A stretch of 64,000 nt of DNA from Dimargaris cristalligena (GCA_027576995.1 JANBQC010000039.1:19421-83420); one strand, 5' to 3'; shown: positions 11,751 through 23,750, counted from the first letter of the stretch. The notes: generated by a model from the sequence alone, not told the origin. Numbers and translations: made by a program.

Positions 11751-11880
11751 CATTCAGCCAGGCTGTATAGCGAAAAATCCGTTGGATGAGGTAAATCCTA
11801 CTGGTCAAAGTTGAATAACCCGTCTATTATTCTAGGCATATACCTTTTAAACCCCTATATAACCGGATCAAAGTTCGCCC
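11751..11880 (+). mobile_element. MITE-like element, copy a
   Basis: About 130 bp, beginning TTCAGCCAGGCTGTATAG and ending near AAAGTTCGCCC. The same order of blocks (CCAGGCTGTATA, GAAAAATCC, TTGGATGAGG, TACTGGTCAAA, then a TATA/TTCRCCC end) recurs at 14505, 32885, 40625 and 59329. The two ends are imperfect inverted repeats, as in a miniature inverted-repeat element. It has no coding capacity. Confidence 0.65.
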
Positions 11881-12085
11881 ATATAAATATATATGGGTTG
11901 GAAGAGGGACGGGGTGAGGTGGGTTGGGGTCCCGATGAGCCTTTAACAGCCGAGTAGACCATTCATGAGATACTACTTGCTGACCTTCCCCTAGTGTTGT
12001 CGGTTAAAAAGCACGAGTGATAATTCTACATGATCGATTTAATCGACGGAATGACATTGGCGTCTTTCAGTGGAATCTTGGCCGA

Positions 12086-12173
12086 GAAGAGGGGAGACGA
12101 CGAGGTAGAAGAGGGGAGACGACGAGGTAGAAGAGGGGAGACGACGAGGTAGAAGAGGGGAGACGACGAGGTA
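12086..12173 (+). repeat. 22-bp minisatellite, four units
   Basis: Four exact copies of a 22-bp purine-rich unit starting GAAGAGGGGAGACGACGAGG, followed by a degenerate GA-rich tail to about 12215. Frames read through it are repeat artefacts. Confidence 0.9.
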
Positions 12174-12744
12174 GAAGAGAGGAGAAGAGAAGAGGAGAGG
12201 AGAAAAGAAGGGAAGAAATATGGACCTCATTGATGGTGGTAAGTCCGTAGGCTAATCGTCTATATAGTGTTGTATGAGCCCCCTGATTGTATCGCCGTTT
12301 TCTCGAATGGGACCTAGAGACCATGACGACTCTACGGCACTGGCCACTACTACTCTTTTGGTCTGGCATGATGGCGAATGTACCCAAAGTGAGGGGAAAG
12401 GGGGACTCTGTCATCCGATTAAAATTGGCGGGTTGTATGAGAAGGGGGTGTCCGGCTGTCTTAACGAGTGTGGGGCTCAAGAGCAAGGCTTATTTATACT
12501 ATGGGGTCGGCAGCCATTGACAGAATTAATATTTCCTATTCATTTGACATCTCTGTAAATTTAGAGACATTTCCACCAACTCTGCATCCTCAACTGTGAC
12601 TGCTTATTACTCGGTTTCAAGGCCTTTTAGATATATTCTTTCAATTGCATACCAGCATTTTGACCAGCCCCGCGGACCTTCCATCACTCCTCCCCTCCTT
12701 CCTTCCTTCTTTCTTTCACAATTCCATCTCGCCTTTTAAACCGC

Positions 12745-13942
12745 ATGTATCATCCATCATTTGCCGCGCTTCTAACTCTCGGGGGTTTAGCTGTCCTTGT
12801 TCACGCCGCTCCCGCTCCCCTCAATTCCATCACCATCAGCCAAGTGAATCTCGTCTCCTCCGATAAGCCCACCAAAAAAGCCGACCTCAGCACCGCCCCG
12901 GTAACCCCCGTATACCTGCCCATCCAAAAGCCCCTGCGGTTCATCTCCCGCTGGGGTCGGGACGACGTGAAGATTTACGAGCGTCTTCCCGTCCCGACCA
13001 CAACCCAACGGGTGCTCATCGTGGGGGACATCCACGGCATGTTCCAACCCTTTGCGGCTCTGATCAAGGCCATGCATTACAACCCCATGACGGACCTGCT
13101 TATTCTGTTGGGGGATTTGATCAACAAGGGACCCGAGCCCCACAAGGTGGTCGAACACGCCCGCAAGTTAGGCGCCAAGTGTGTGCGGGGTAATCATGAG
13201 GACCGCTTTTTCTTCGAAAGGCATAGGCGGAACAATGATTTACCCATCCCGGAGAAACTCGATCTGTTCCCCGAGACCGTACGGTAAGTAATTGGTTCCA
13301 TTTAATTTTGGCGAAGGGACACGCCACCTCATTAGAGCGCTTGTCCCCTTAATAGTCTGACATGCCCGACGGACCCACAGCTGGGTTGGTTGATGGTAGC
13401 CTGGTATATTAATTAACCCTGGACTATGCGCTTTTCCCTGCGTCGCGGTATTGGGCAACCTACCTACTATACGCCCCCACTTTAATAGTCAGCTCACCGA
13501 GGAAGATATTACTTACCTCGCCGGCTGTTCCACGGTGATCCATTTAACCCAGTCGTACGGTCCCCTGGGGGAAATCATCGCCGTTCACGCCGGTCTACAA
13601 GTCACTCGATCTCTCGATGCCCAGAAAGCGGACCGGGTCCTGAATCTACCCGAAATCATTGATTGGTCCACCTACGACCGGACGTTCGCTACGCGACTCT
13701 GGCAGGACGACTGGGAACAAGCCGTCGACCCCGACCGGCCGCGAACAGTATTTTACGGCCACGACGATGACCAGGGTCTCCAAATCCGCCCCCATAGTAA
13801 GGGCATCGACACGAGTTGCTTCCGGGGTAACCAGCTCACGGTCTATGAATTGCCGGCGACGAAACTGACATCGGTTAGTTGTGCCCCGGACAGTGACTAT
13901 AGTCCCGTGGTAAGGGAGGATGAGACCGTACATTTCCATTAA
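12745..13942 (+). CDS. PPN2: Secreted/vacuolar ApaH-like phosphatase, Ppn2 type
   Basis: Metallophosphatase of the ApaH-like group that includes yeast Ppn2, a Zn-dependent vacuolar endopolyphosphatase. Exons 12745–13283 and 13489–13942 (GTAAGT donor, AATAG acceptor) encode 330 residues. The N-terminus is a signal peptide (FAALLTLGGLAVLVHAAPA). Metal-binding motifs are GDIHG at residues 94–98, GDLINKGP at 123–130 and RGNHED at 148–153, with later AVHAGL and FYGHDDD supplying the C-terminal histidines. All catalytic positions look intact. A related gene lies at 26.0–27.3 kb on the other strand but is broken. Polyphosphate as substrate is inferred from the family; other phosphoesters are possible. 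Confidence 0.85.
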
Positions 13943-14504
13943 AAGTGGGTAGAGTAAGGCTATCGACTGGCACACTGAAAATGTGTGCTATAGTTATGCT
14001 CATCGGGTTGGGGACCTACCTCCTGTTGCTTTCGAGCCCATTATGAACTCTAGACGGCTCCTCGGGTATATTCGTATTTAGTGGCGGCTCGCGGTAACTC
14101 GCTATTACAAGTATAATGCCCTCATTAGAACAGATTAGAACTGCCCTATTCCCTGATATATAACCTCAAATAAAGCGTATGCATACTCTCACATTTGGGC
14201 TGGATATAATGAAAGGTCGACCTGGTGGAATGCATTATAATAGCCCTAATCATTAGTAGGTATGAAGCATTCCCACTTAAAAGTTAGGAGGTTTTTTTTT
14301 CGCAAGGGGGGCATCATCTAATTTGGGTATATTAGGCCCCACTTCTGTCATTCTTTGGTTTGGCTTATCTTGGGTTGGTTAGATTCCGCCATGTGAATAA
14401 TATGAAGGGAGGTCAGTCGGCTACTAACCCCGCTTTTTGTGCCTCCGCAATATCGACTTATATCAGAGCTATTTACGAGCATTGGTGTCGCTTCGTATAA
14501 CTTA

Positions 14505-14640
14505 TGGGTGAAATTCGGCCCAGCTGTATAGGGTTATAAATTAAATGTGTACGGGTTAATAGGTGGAGCGTTTATTTTCAACTGGTAGTATTTGCCTCTT
14601 CAACTGATTTTTCGTTATATACAGCCTGGTCCAAACCTTT
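14505..14640 (-). mobile_element. MITE-like element, copy b
   Basis: Reverse-oriented copy: begins GGTGAAATTCGGCCCAGCTG and ends with ATACAGCCTGG. Its two ends are imperfect inverted repeats of each other (CCAGSCTGTATA), and its internal blocks match copies a and e. Confidence 0.6.
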
Positions 14641-14895
14641 CCGTTTTTACGAGATGGGCTGTAGTGACACCCTCGTGAAAGCTAGAGAGAAAAGGGGTAG
14701 GCTAAACCGAATTGCCGGCGGTATAGTTTCGTAGGTAAGTTGTATCCCAGTAGCAGTCAGCCTTGCGCACGGTGGTATCTTACCAATACGTTCAATAAGG
14801 TATGGGGGAAGTGGAGGAATGAGCCGTACCGAGCTATAAGGCTATTCCTGGGGCGAGCCTCGACTCAATTCCAGAAGACTTTAGATGTCACATAG

Positions 14896-14923
14896 TATAT
14901 ATATATATATATATATATATATG
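14896..14923. repeat. (TA)n microsatellite
   Basis: Uninterrupted TA dinucleotide run of about 28 bases. Confidence 0.95.
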
Positions 14924-17354
14924 TAGGGAACGGGGTAGGCCATTCTTTTAGCCTGTATTATCTTTCCCGCTAAACGGATTTTTCGCTATATCACCTAGCT
15001 AACTGTTTCCTGTATTGAAATAATGGCAGACACTGGGCATAAATATAACCGAATAAACAAGCTCGCATGTATCATATTTCCCAACTACTGCTAATTACAC
15101 CAGGAAATACTGTAAGGATATAAATGTGATGGTGGTTATTGATGAATCCTTCGAAGTGCCAAGCCAATATAACAGATGCTTTGGGTAGAAAATTGAGAGG
15201 CTGGACGATAATCCCTAGTTCTTCCGATACATTCCCCCCTCATTATATTGAATATTCCTGATCAATATGGTCCAGGCACCCCGAAGAAGATTTTGGCTGT
15301 CGGTTAATGTCCTGACACCAAAGCATCCCTTGAGCCAAAATGGGGCTGAAATGACACGGGGTTTTCCTGGAGCCGTCCAGCGATCTAACTTTGGTCGCGC
15401 GCTCTGTTACAGAGGGAAATCAGGGTGATGAGAGGGAGGGCTCACTATCGATAAGAACAACCCCATGCCAGGGTTGTGGGACAAAGATGGTGTCTAGATA
15501 ACATCAGTAGTTGAACTCTACAGTAAGGGTCTTGGTGCGACCCGTTCGTTCTAAAACCCCTCACCATTCCCGGCCCCCAAATCATCCGGCTGTGAAGGTC
15601 ACCTGGAGTAGCTATGGTAACAGTGAATACTTTACACCAGCGGCCAAGGGAGATGAGTCAGCTCCTAAATAAACCCCCAATGATAGGGATATACGAACAA
15701 ATAGTGCGCTCAAGGCCAGGGAACTGGAATCGGTATGGAGAGTAAACTGTGACTGTGACTGTATCTGTATGTACATACCGGATTTATTCCAACAAGGCGT
15801 GCATTCCACACACATACACACACACACAAACCCCTTACTTCTCGGCCACCTTATCCCCCAAACTGAACCGACGTGTACACGCCCCAAGGGGATTTGTATT
15901 GTCCTTAACTGGGTTTTGGGCCACCAGACTGCCTTGTAGTACCCAAGTATTCCTAGATTGCCCTTTTGTATGGTCCATTTAGAAATATAATCCACTGGAA
16001 GCGGAGGTAAGGTTCGAATTCGAATTATGGTTATTCGACCTGTAATCTGTATATACCAAGGATGTGCCTTCTACATATGCACCCCTGGCTTATAGTCCCA
16101 GGAAGTAGGGCGGGTGGTAGCACATCCCATCTCGTAAAGGTGGCTTGTATAAACAGCACACGATGAGCATGATAGTGGACAAATCCGAGTAATCCATACG
16201 CTCCATTGTTGTGTGTATTGGCTTCCGAACCAAGTCCCAAAAAGAGAACGTATGCCAGGTAGAGAGAATGACATGGCCCTGGGCAGTATCCCTGAAACGT
16301 ATGTGATATAATGCGCTAATGAGTCAGGCCAATCATGGTGGGCCAAAAGCTTACTAGGTCCGTCACGTGCAATGAACGGGATTCCTAAAATAGACGGATA
16401 GTGAGTGTGTGGACTCGGCTGTTTGTGACTAATTATATTTATATCTATATAATATATATACTGGCCCTGATTAAAAGTACCTCCCCCCCCACAACAACTG
16501 GACAGACGATGATGGGGGTCGCGCGGCGCTGATTAAAGAGCCTAATAATGCAATGGCGGAACTAACCGGAGGAACAGGCGGGGAAGAGTTCCTGATAAAA
16601 CCAAACGAATGCGGGAGGGTCATGTGGTGGGCCTCGCTGAAGTTGGCCGTTGCCTTGTCGGGCCAAGTGGCATAATTCAATATAGGCCAATCTCCGTAAA
16701 TTACTCCAGAGACACCTTCCCCCCCTATCATTTTATCGGTGGGCCAATGGGTAGCATTAACCAGCGCAATTTATACCCACACTCACCCCATACATGCAGG
16801 TCGTTTGGTTAAAAAAGGATCCCTTCCAGTAGTTATCGGGGATATCAGTAGAGATAGGCTTATTATATATTAAGTAATGGGAGAAACGGAGGCTATTTAT
16901 CGGATCCATCGTCATCAGTACTCCGGTTGATGGCTGCGATTACAGGCCGATCCGACCGAGCCGATAAAGGAGTTTCTCTATTGAATATATATGCTACTGT
17001 GCTTATACTATAGGGTGGATATATCATCAGGTTATGTGGAGCGGGTGACCCGCCAATCACTAGGGTCAAAACGAACCACTACCATTGTACTGCCCATGCT
17101 TCTGATTCCAGAAGTCCCTTAGCCCTCCTCTCCTGTTTCGCCAGTCCGAACGGGAGAAGGATGATAATGACGGGAGGGAGGAGGGGACGTTGAGGGGAAA
17201 TCAAGCAGGCGCCGCGATACACCCGCACCCGCGCCCCCCTAGTTGAGTTGTTAGGCCCCGCGCATTCACCCTCCCTCCCTTTCGCTCAGGGAAGATTCCG
17301 GTACTGAAACCACAAACCAGCGGTGGTGGTTGTATGCTATATGCGCCTAAATCC

Positions 17355-17361
17355 TATATAA
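17355..17361 (+). promoter_or_regulatory. TATA element of the glutamine synthetase gene
   Basis: TATATAA in an otherwise C-rich region, followed by a pyrimidine-rich leader. It lies about 440 bases upstream of the start codon, a distance that makes sense if the leader contains the intron described next. Confidence 0.45.
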
Positions 17362-17524
17362 CCTGACCGTGCCCCCCCCCTCCCTCCTGCCTTCTACTCA
17401 TACCATTTCATCTTCCTTATCTGTCCCTGCTTTGTTTCATTAGGGTTTATCCTGCCGCCCCTTGATCCTCTCCCCCGTTATCATCCCCACTGTTCTAACC
17501 CCCCCCACACATTCTAGTTCAATT

Positions 17525-17782
17525 GTAAGTCACACAACCTTCCTCCCTCTGCCTGCGCATTGCCGTCGTCCGTTCCTGATCTCGTGTATTCTGTAGCTGG
17601 TGTGACTGGTTATATTACCCGTTCTTGTTCTTCCTCCGATTCTCGAAGGAACTCTCTCGCTGCTCTGCTGATTCAACTTAACCTCCCTCCCACTGTAGTG
17701 ACTAATCCTTGACTTTCCATCCAACCCGGCTCCATCCCCCCTCCCATTACCCCCTCCCATTACCCCCTCCCCCCCATTGCAG
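17525..17782 (+). other. Probable 5' leader intron of glutamine synthetase gene
   Basis: TCAATT|GTAAGT at 17525 and a pyrimidine-rich tract ending CCCCCCATTGCAG at 17782 form a good donor/acceptor pair. The acceptor is 13 bases before the start codon. Leader introns are common in highly expressed genes. Inference from splice signals only. Confidence 0.5.
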
Positions 17783-17795
17783 TTTCATCTTCACC

Positions 17796-20700
17796 ATGAC
17801 TGACGTTCGCAAGGCCGCTCTCCTAGGTGCCGTCCAGCGCCCCGCCCGCACCGTCTCCTTCCCCAAGGTGGACGGTAAGGCCGTGTACCCCTCCGAGCTC
17901 TTTAACGAGATGGTATTCACTACCAAGGATATCTCCAAGGCCCTCCCCAAGCCCCTCTTCGGTGAGTTCATGAAGCAGAAGCGCGGTCACCAGATCCTGT
18001 CCAAGGCTACCGCCGACGCTATCGCCCACGCCGTCCGGGTCTGGGCCATGGACCGGGGTGCCACCCACTTCACCCACTGGTTCCAGCCCCAGACTGACTC
18101 GACCGCCGAGAAGCACGACTCTTTCCTCACATTCCAAAGCACTCCCGGTGGTGAGGTAAGTTCATATATATTCCCCCATTACAACTTTCTTTGTTGGCAT
18201 TGCTTCTAATTATCCTGCTATATAGTGGCCATGTGGTTGATCCATTCCTCCCCGTCCATTGTAAAGTTCGTATGCTTGCCCTCCCGAGTCGAGTCGCTGA
18301 CAGATTGAGCTTCTCTTTCTGTCTCATCTGGCAATCCTCTCAGCCTCCCTCAGCCGAGGTTCCGGCTCCCCCCTCCCGCTTATCTGTTCCGGGTCCTTAA
18401 CGCGCCACTTTGCTGGATTGGGGTGGGGTGGGGTCTAATGCTGGCTATTTTCAGCTGCCCCCTGGCCCAAGCCGGCGAGAGAGACCCTAGTGGGTTTCAC
18501 TGGGTTCCGATTCCACCCCATCCAATAAAAGGACTGCTTTCCCCGCGCGCCCGGGTCTCCTGGTTGGCGTAGAGTGTGACGTGGGGGAAGCGTGAGGGGA
18601 CGGAGATACGGTGGCTGAAGGGACTAATGGCCGAGTCGGATTAAATTGGATCGGATTGGGTTATCTTTTTTTCTGTCTGCCCCCCATTAATTTTAAGGGA
18701 GAGGAGGGTTGGTGTAATTCCCCCCAATATTGGTGGTGGGCTGAGTAGTGTGGGAATGGTGGTGGTCATCGATTTTAATTTAGCATCGATTACATGACAA
18801 GCCTACCCAACCCAACCCGACTATTCGCCTGCTCCACTTATACTATACCCAATATTTCCATGACCAATAACTGCGGCACATTCTCTAACCCACCCACTTA
18901 TATTTGTATTTGCCATGCCTTCCTTAACTGCATTTATTGGCCAAATACCCACTCCCTCCGAACACTCAACAGTACTCTGCCATCGACGCCTTCTCCGGCT
19001 CCCAGCTGCTCCAGTCCGAGCCCGATGCCTCCAGCTTCCCCTCCGGTGGTATGCGGAGTACCTTCGAGGCCCGTGGCTACACCGTCTGGGATACCTCCAG
19101 CCCCATGTTCATCCAGCAGGGCCCCAACGGCACCAAGATCCTGTATATTCCCTCCGTGTTCATCTCCTACAACGGTGAGGCTCTGGACGAGAAGACCCCC
19201 CTGCTCCGCTCCTGCGCTGCTGTCTCCAAGGCCTCCGTCGAACTGTTGGCCCTCATCTCCCCCCGTTCTCTGACCTCCCAGACCCCTACCGCCCAGGTCA
19301 CCACCACTCTGGGTACCGAACAGGAGTTCTTCCTGATTGACCGCAGCATGTACTCTCTGCGTCCCGATCTCAAGATCTGCGGCCGTACTCTCCTCGGTAA
19401 CCTTCCCCCTCGTCACCAGCAGATGGAGGACCACTACTTCGGTAACATCCCCTCCCGCGTGCTGTCCGTCATGAGCGAGATGGAACTTGAGCTCTACAAG
19501 CTGGGTGTCCCCCTCAAGACCCGTCACAACGAAGTCGCCCCCGCCCAGTTCGAGGTGGCTCCCATCTTCGAGGAGGCTGCCGTCGCGGTTGACCACAACC
19601 TGCTGACCATGGAGGTCCTGCACAAGGTGGCCCACCGTCACGGCCTCAAGGCCCTCTTCCACGAGAAGCCCTTCAAGGGTGTCAACGGATCCGGTAAGCA
19701 CTGCAACTGGTCCCTTAGCACCGACCGCGGCGAGAATCTGCTGGACCCTACCGTCAAGCCTGAGACCAACTACCGCTTCCTGCTCTTCCTGGTGGCTGTC
19801 CTGGACGCCGTCCACAAGCACGCCGCTCTCCTGTTGGCCGCCATCTCCAGCGCCAGCAACCAGCACCGTCTGGGTGCCAACGAGGCTCCCCCCGCCATCA
19901 TCTCCGTGTTCCTGGGTGACCACCTATCCGAGGTGCTCAATGCCATCGAGGAGAACCGCGCCCTCAAGAACTTCTCGGTTCCCCACTTCCAGACCGTTAA
20001 GCTGGGCGGCACTGTGCTCGACCTTAAGGTATCGGCCCTGCCCAACATCTCCCGCGATCTGACCGACCGTAACCGGACGTCTCCCTTCGCCTTCACCGGC
20101 AACAAGTTCGAGTTCCGTGCCGTGGGCTCCAAGCAATCGCCGTCGTTCCCCGTCACCCTGCTCAACTGCGCCATGGCCCAGTCGCTGCGTGACGTCACCG
20201 CCGAATTGGTCAAGCAGAAGGGCGAGAAGGAGTTCCCTTCCATTGAGGACCAGCTCACCGTCATCCGCAAGTTCATCATTTCTTCCAAGCCCATCCGCTT
20301 CGAAGGCGACGGCTACTCGGCCAACTGGGTTGTGGAGGCCGAGAAGCGTGGCCTGCCCAACATTTTGAGCGCCCCCGAGGCCTTCGGCGAGCTGCTTAAG
20401 CCCGCCCACAAGGAGCTGCTGACCAAGCAGATCCCCATCTTCACCGAACTGGAGCTTAAGTCCCGCTACCACATCATGATGGAGCGTTACGAGAAGGATA
20501 TGACCGTGGAAGCCAAGACCCTGACCGATATGGTGCGCACCCAAGTGATGCCCGCTGTGTTCGAATACCGCCGGTTGTTGGGTGAATCTGCCATTGCCCT
20601 TAAGGCCGTCTCTGTGGAGCCCGCTTCCGAGGTTGAGCTGCTGGAGCGTATGAATGTCCTGCTCGCCTCTCTGCGCAAGGATCTGGAGCGCCTCGAGGCC

Positions 20701-20877
20701 GCTATTGAACACATGGAAGCCAGCGCCCACGACCAATTGGCTAGCGCCTTCATCGCCCACGATGAAGTGTACCCTCTGATGGACGTGGTCCGGACTAGCG
20801 TGGACAGTCTTGAAGAAATTGTTGGTGACAAGTTCTGGACCCTGCCCAAGTACACCGAACTCCTCCTGACCATCTAA
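17796..20877 (+). CDS. Type III glutamine synthetase (GSIII)
   Basis: Makes glutamine from glutamate and ammonia with ATP. Exons 17796–18155 and 18973–20877, joined at phase 0 (GGTGAG|GTAAGT … CAACAG|TAC), give 754 residues, the size of GSIII and far longer than the ~360-residue GSII normal in fungi. Signatures are EPDASSFPSGGMRSTFEARG, the catalytic strand TEQEFFLID near residue 235, RHNEVAPAQFEVAP near 305, and HEKPFKGVNGSGKHCNWSL near 353–368. The 817-base intron is the longest seen here. Codons end overwhelmingly in C or G, stronger than in neighbours, which suggests high expression. Together with the leader intron and TATA element this looks like a working housekeeping gene, not a recent bacterial import. 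GSIII is known from bacteria and some protists; in fungi it is unusual. Confidence 0.95.
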
Positions 20878-21728
20878 ACGGGTTATTGGAAGCGATTCTG
20901 TTTTTTTTTTACAGTGTGGTTATTGGTACCGTGTAGCTTAACTCACCCGGTAGGATTACCTGCCCTTTTCTTCGACAACATCAATGAACTAGCCACCACA
21001 ACCACCAGGCAGTCATTATCTATCCATCATCCATGTTTTTATTAGTACCCCCCCTCTTTTCTACCTTGCTTATTCGCATTACTGGCTATTTCACGGTACT
21101 GGTCTTCCAGTGTGCCATCCCTTGGGGCTTCAAAAATTGGTCGAAATAGCCGTGAGTTTACTGCCGTTCTTTCAATAAATACGTTATTCCTTACATATAT
21201 CTAGTTTATCCGGTCGGGGCTGTGCTAAACGAGCGGTGCCTCTTTTGAGTAGCGGATGTGGGCTGCTTCGGCATATATCGTCTGGCAGGTGATTAGGAAT
21301 CAATAGTGCTGTAGGATAGCATTAGAAGGCCGCGGGTTACATATAATAATAATTTAATTGATTAATTGGGCTGTAATGCATGGTGACCAGCACTGGCCAT
21401 TATAACACACCAGGTCGCCCTCAGTGGGTTTTATGGGCTAGACATCGTAGATGGAGTGTTGTGCCGCTCTATCTTAGAGTAATATAAAATTGGATTGGAT
21501 TGTTTATTGGATTTTGGTCATGTCATTGATTAAGGGGAAGAACAGTGGTGAACAGTAGTGGGCATAGAGTGTGAATAGACACGCGTGAGAGAGAGAGAGA
21601 TAATGTGTGTGTTGTATAGCTAGGAAAAGGCGATGATTATAGTGCACGAAGACAAGTTAAGAGGCTGTAGATTACATAAAGGAGATAATTGGGAGATGAG
21701 CAGAGAGGGAAGGGGAGGGCGAATATGA
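20878..21728. other. Convergent 3' flanks, no gene seen
   Basis: Spacer between the glutamine synthetase stop and the stop of the minus-strand SPRY gene. An AATAAA at 21174–21179 could be a plus-strand poly(A) signal but is about 300 bases from the stop. A short GA run lies near 21588–21600. Confidence 0.4.
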
Positions 21729-23750
21729 TTATCGAGAGGCATGGCGAGCACGGGGTCGCGTAGGAAGGGTGTCGCCCATATCCACCTCATTAGGGAAAGA
21801 AGGGGAAAGCGAGGGTTCAAGCAGGGGGTAGTTGGCGATTACCCGGGTTTCGGTGAGAGAGTTCCGGCGGGGGATGGACGAGGTGGATTCCGAGTGAACC
21901 GAGGGGGGGTGGTTCAAGGTAGGAGAAGAGGAAGGTGGTTGCAGTTGGGTTGTGGTGGTGGGGGACGCGCTATACGGGCGACTTACAGGACCCGTGTGGA
22001 GCACTTCGGAATGGTGACAGACGTCGGAGGACAGGTCGTGGGGGTGCAGATGCCAGTCCTGGGGGGCGACGGTTAAACTCGTCCGGGGGGACGAGCGGGC
22101 CGAATCGGCCAGGACTCCTTCATTGCTGACGTGGATGTCGGTGATATCGACAGCTTGACCGTCGTTGGAATTCATGGACGAACGACGGCTGCTGACCAGG
22201 GTATCGGTATCGGAGTCACCACCACCACTGCCAAGATGGTTGTGGTGTTGGGCCAGTAGTAGTGCCTCGTCCATCCCGGCGGCCTCCACCAAACGGGTGG
22301 AATGTAAGGCTTCGGCGTATTTAGGCGGAGGCAGCAGGGTACCTTCCAAAGGGCCCAGGCCCCACTTCTTTACGTTGGCCTCGATGAATACGAAACCGGC
22401 CTGACCCAGATTGACGCTAACCTGGCAGGGACCGTTCGCTGAGACGGCGGGGAAAAACGTCCGACACACGTTGGTCAAATAGGTCGACAAGCGGTACCCG
22501 TTGCGGGTAAAAAAGACGGTCCCCTGGTTGGGTTGGTACCCGCACCCAATCACGTCCCCTTCGAAACAGGGTTCACCGCAGAGGATAGGGCGGTGGGGGG
22601 AGTTTTGGAACAAGGACCCGGTGGAGGTATGGAGACCGATGGAATGGTTGTTATAACCACAGAGCCGCCAATTGGGGAACGGTTTAGTGACCAAGCCAAT
22701 CGCGACGGTAGTGTTGGTGGGGTCGGGTAGGGCCATGAGTTTGACTTCAAAATAGTACACGGGGGCGTCGGTGGGTAAAGGCAAGTTGGTATGGACCAGA
22801 CAGTCTTGGTGCCCAGAAGGCATTGGCAGGGTGCGTTTGGGATCCTCCGGGTCGGTCGGGGCGAGGAATTCAATCTCGGTGCGGGTGGTGATGCGTACTA
22901 AACGGTCGAGGCCAGGGGGGGCTAATTCGGCGCCGGGTTGGCCCGGTCGCACCGCGGGGGGGAGAAACTCCCAGGCCTTGACGCCGTACTCTTCAATGTA
23001 CACGCGCTGGTCTTGGGTAATGCGAGTAGGGATCGAATTGTAAGGGTAGAGGGATTCGAACAGACGGGCCTGTTCAGCCTGGCGGCGTTCCCGGGCGGCG
23101 GCCCAGTCCGGGGTATTGGTAGTGGTAGTAGTAGGGATGGAGGAGACATTGGAGGGTAGCCCATGCATGGTTTTATTCAAGTGGATGGGCGGTGAAGCCT
23201 CTCCCCCGCCTAACCGACAGCTGCCGGGTGGGGTCAGGGGTAACCGACCACTACTAGTTTCGGTAGCTGTGGCGGTGATGGGACTACGGTAACCATGCAC
23301 GTGGCTCATAAGGGCCACTTGTGTGGGTTGGTCACTACTGCCATCCGTAAACACGGGCAACCGGGGGTTGAGGAGGAGCTGTCGGCGTTGCTGCTGCTGC
23401 TGCTGCTGTTCCTCCTGGTTTTGGGCCAGCTGCCAGCGACGGCGACGGTAGTGCAGGCACATTTTAATGACCGCAAAGGTAATGAACATGGTGAAGAAAA
23501 TACCCAGCCCGCTGAGTACGTAGAAGCCTCGGCTCCGACGGTGGTGGTTGTTGTTGTGAAGCTGATTGTCGTTGGTGGTGGACGGGACTTGGTCAGTGCG
23601 CATGATAGGAGGGAGGAGGGGTGGTAGCGAAGGGAAGATTGCCTTGGGGGGTATGCTCTCGGTGCTGGCGGTCCGCGAATCTCTCGGGGCAGTGGGAAAG
23701 GCCAGTGTGGTTGTACAACCACTGGCTTCGAAAAGGCAGGTTAAACCCAT
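21729..23750 (-). CDS. Membrane-anchored SPRY protein, Ssh4/Ear1-like ubiquitin-ligase adaptor
   Basis: Single-exon gene of 673 residues. A single membrane segment spans about residues 76–99 (FYVLSGLGIFFTMFITFAVI) and is followed by an RRRR stop-transfer patch. A glutamine-rich stretch follows, then a SPRY domain at about 325–458 (VYYFEVKLMALPDP … GDVIGCGYQPNQGTVFFTRN). A PPxY motif (PPKY, residues 475–478) lies just after the SPRY domain. In yeast, Ssh4 and Ear1 have this order (TM, SPRY, PPxY) and recruit the Nedd4-type ligase Rsp5 to vacuolar and endosomal membrane proteins. The C-terminal 190 residues are Ser/Thr/Pro-rich. Start taken at the first ATG; an internal ATG at residue 50 is possible. 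Membrane targets are unknown; the PQ-loop transporter at 47–49 kb is a candidate. Confidence 0.85.
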   Translation of the reverse strand: MGLTCLFEASGCTTTLAFPTAPRDSRTASTESIPPKAIFPSLPPLLPPIMRTDQVPSTTNDNQLHNNNHHRRSRGFYVLSGLGIFFTMFITFAVIKMCLHYRRRRWQLAQNQEEQQQQQQQRRQLLLNPRLPVFTDGSSDQPTQVALMSHVHGYRSPITATATETSSGRLPLTPPGSCRLGGGEASPPIHLNKTMHGLPSNVSSIPTTTTTNTPDWAAARERRQAEQARLFESLYPYNSIPTRITQDQRVYIEEYGVKAWEFLPPAVRPGQPGAELAPPGLDRLVRITTRTEIEFLAPTDPEDPKRTLPMPSGHQDCLVHTNLPLPTDAPVYYFEVKLMALPDPTNTTVAIGLVTKPFPNWRLCGYNNHSIGLHTSTGSLFQNSPHRPILCGEPCFEGDVIGCGYQPNQGTVFFTRNGYRLSTYLTNVCRTFFPAVSANGPCQVSVNLGQAGFVFIEANVKKWGLGPLEGTLLPPPKYAEALHSTRLVEAAGMDEALLLAQHHNHLGSGGGDSDTDTLVSSRRSSMNSNDGQAVDITDIHVSNEGVLADSARSSPRTSLTVAPQDWHLHPHDLSSDVCHHSEVLHTGPVSRPYSASPTTTTQLQPPSSSPTLNHPPSVHSESTSSIPRRNSLTETRVIANYPLLEPSLSPSFPNEVDMGDTLPTRPRARHASR

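Larger units (their letters stand above)
11334..12744. other. Intergenic with MITE-like copy and 22-bp tandem repeat
   Basis: Holds a MITE-like element at 11751–11880 and a purine-rich minisatellite at 12086–12173 (separate entries). A T/C-rich leader at 12690–12740 precedes the phosphatase start. Frames within 12274–12558 lack family features and were not called. Confidence 0.4.
13943..17354. other. Long intergenic stretch with repeats, no firm gene
   Basis: Holds a MITE-like copy (14505–14640), a partial copy near 14948–14992, a (TA)n tract (14896–14923) and a (CA)n tract near 15815–15830. A frame on the minus strand at 15612–15995 includes the (CA)n tract and lacks any domain. The palindromic GGTTCGAATTCGAATT at 16011–16026 is not part of a tRNA. 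The region 17100–17340 becomes C-rich before the glutamine synthetase promoter. Confidence 0.45.

Noticed and set aside
15612..15995. Minus-strand 127-residue frame
   Set aside because: Its VCVCMCV segment is a (CA)n microsatellite and the rest has no domain.
16005..16035. GGTTCGAATTC resembling a tRNA B box
   Set aside because: No T-stem pairing and no acceptor or D-arm partner around it; it is a simple palindrome.
18934..20873. Long antisense and alternate-frame reading frames over the glutamine synthetase gene
   Set aside because: They are by-products of strong C/G-ending codon bias; the sense frame carries all GSIII motifs.
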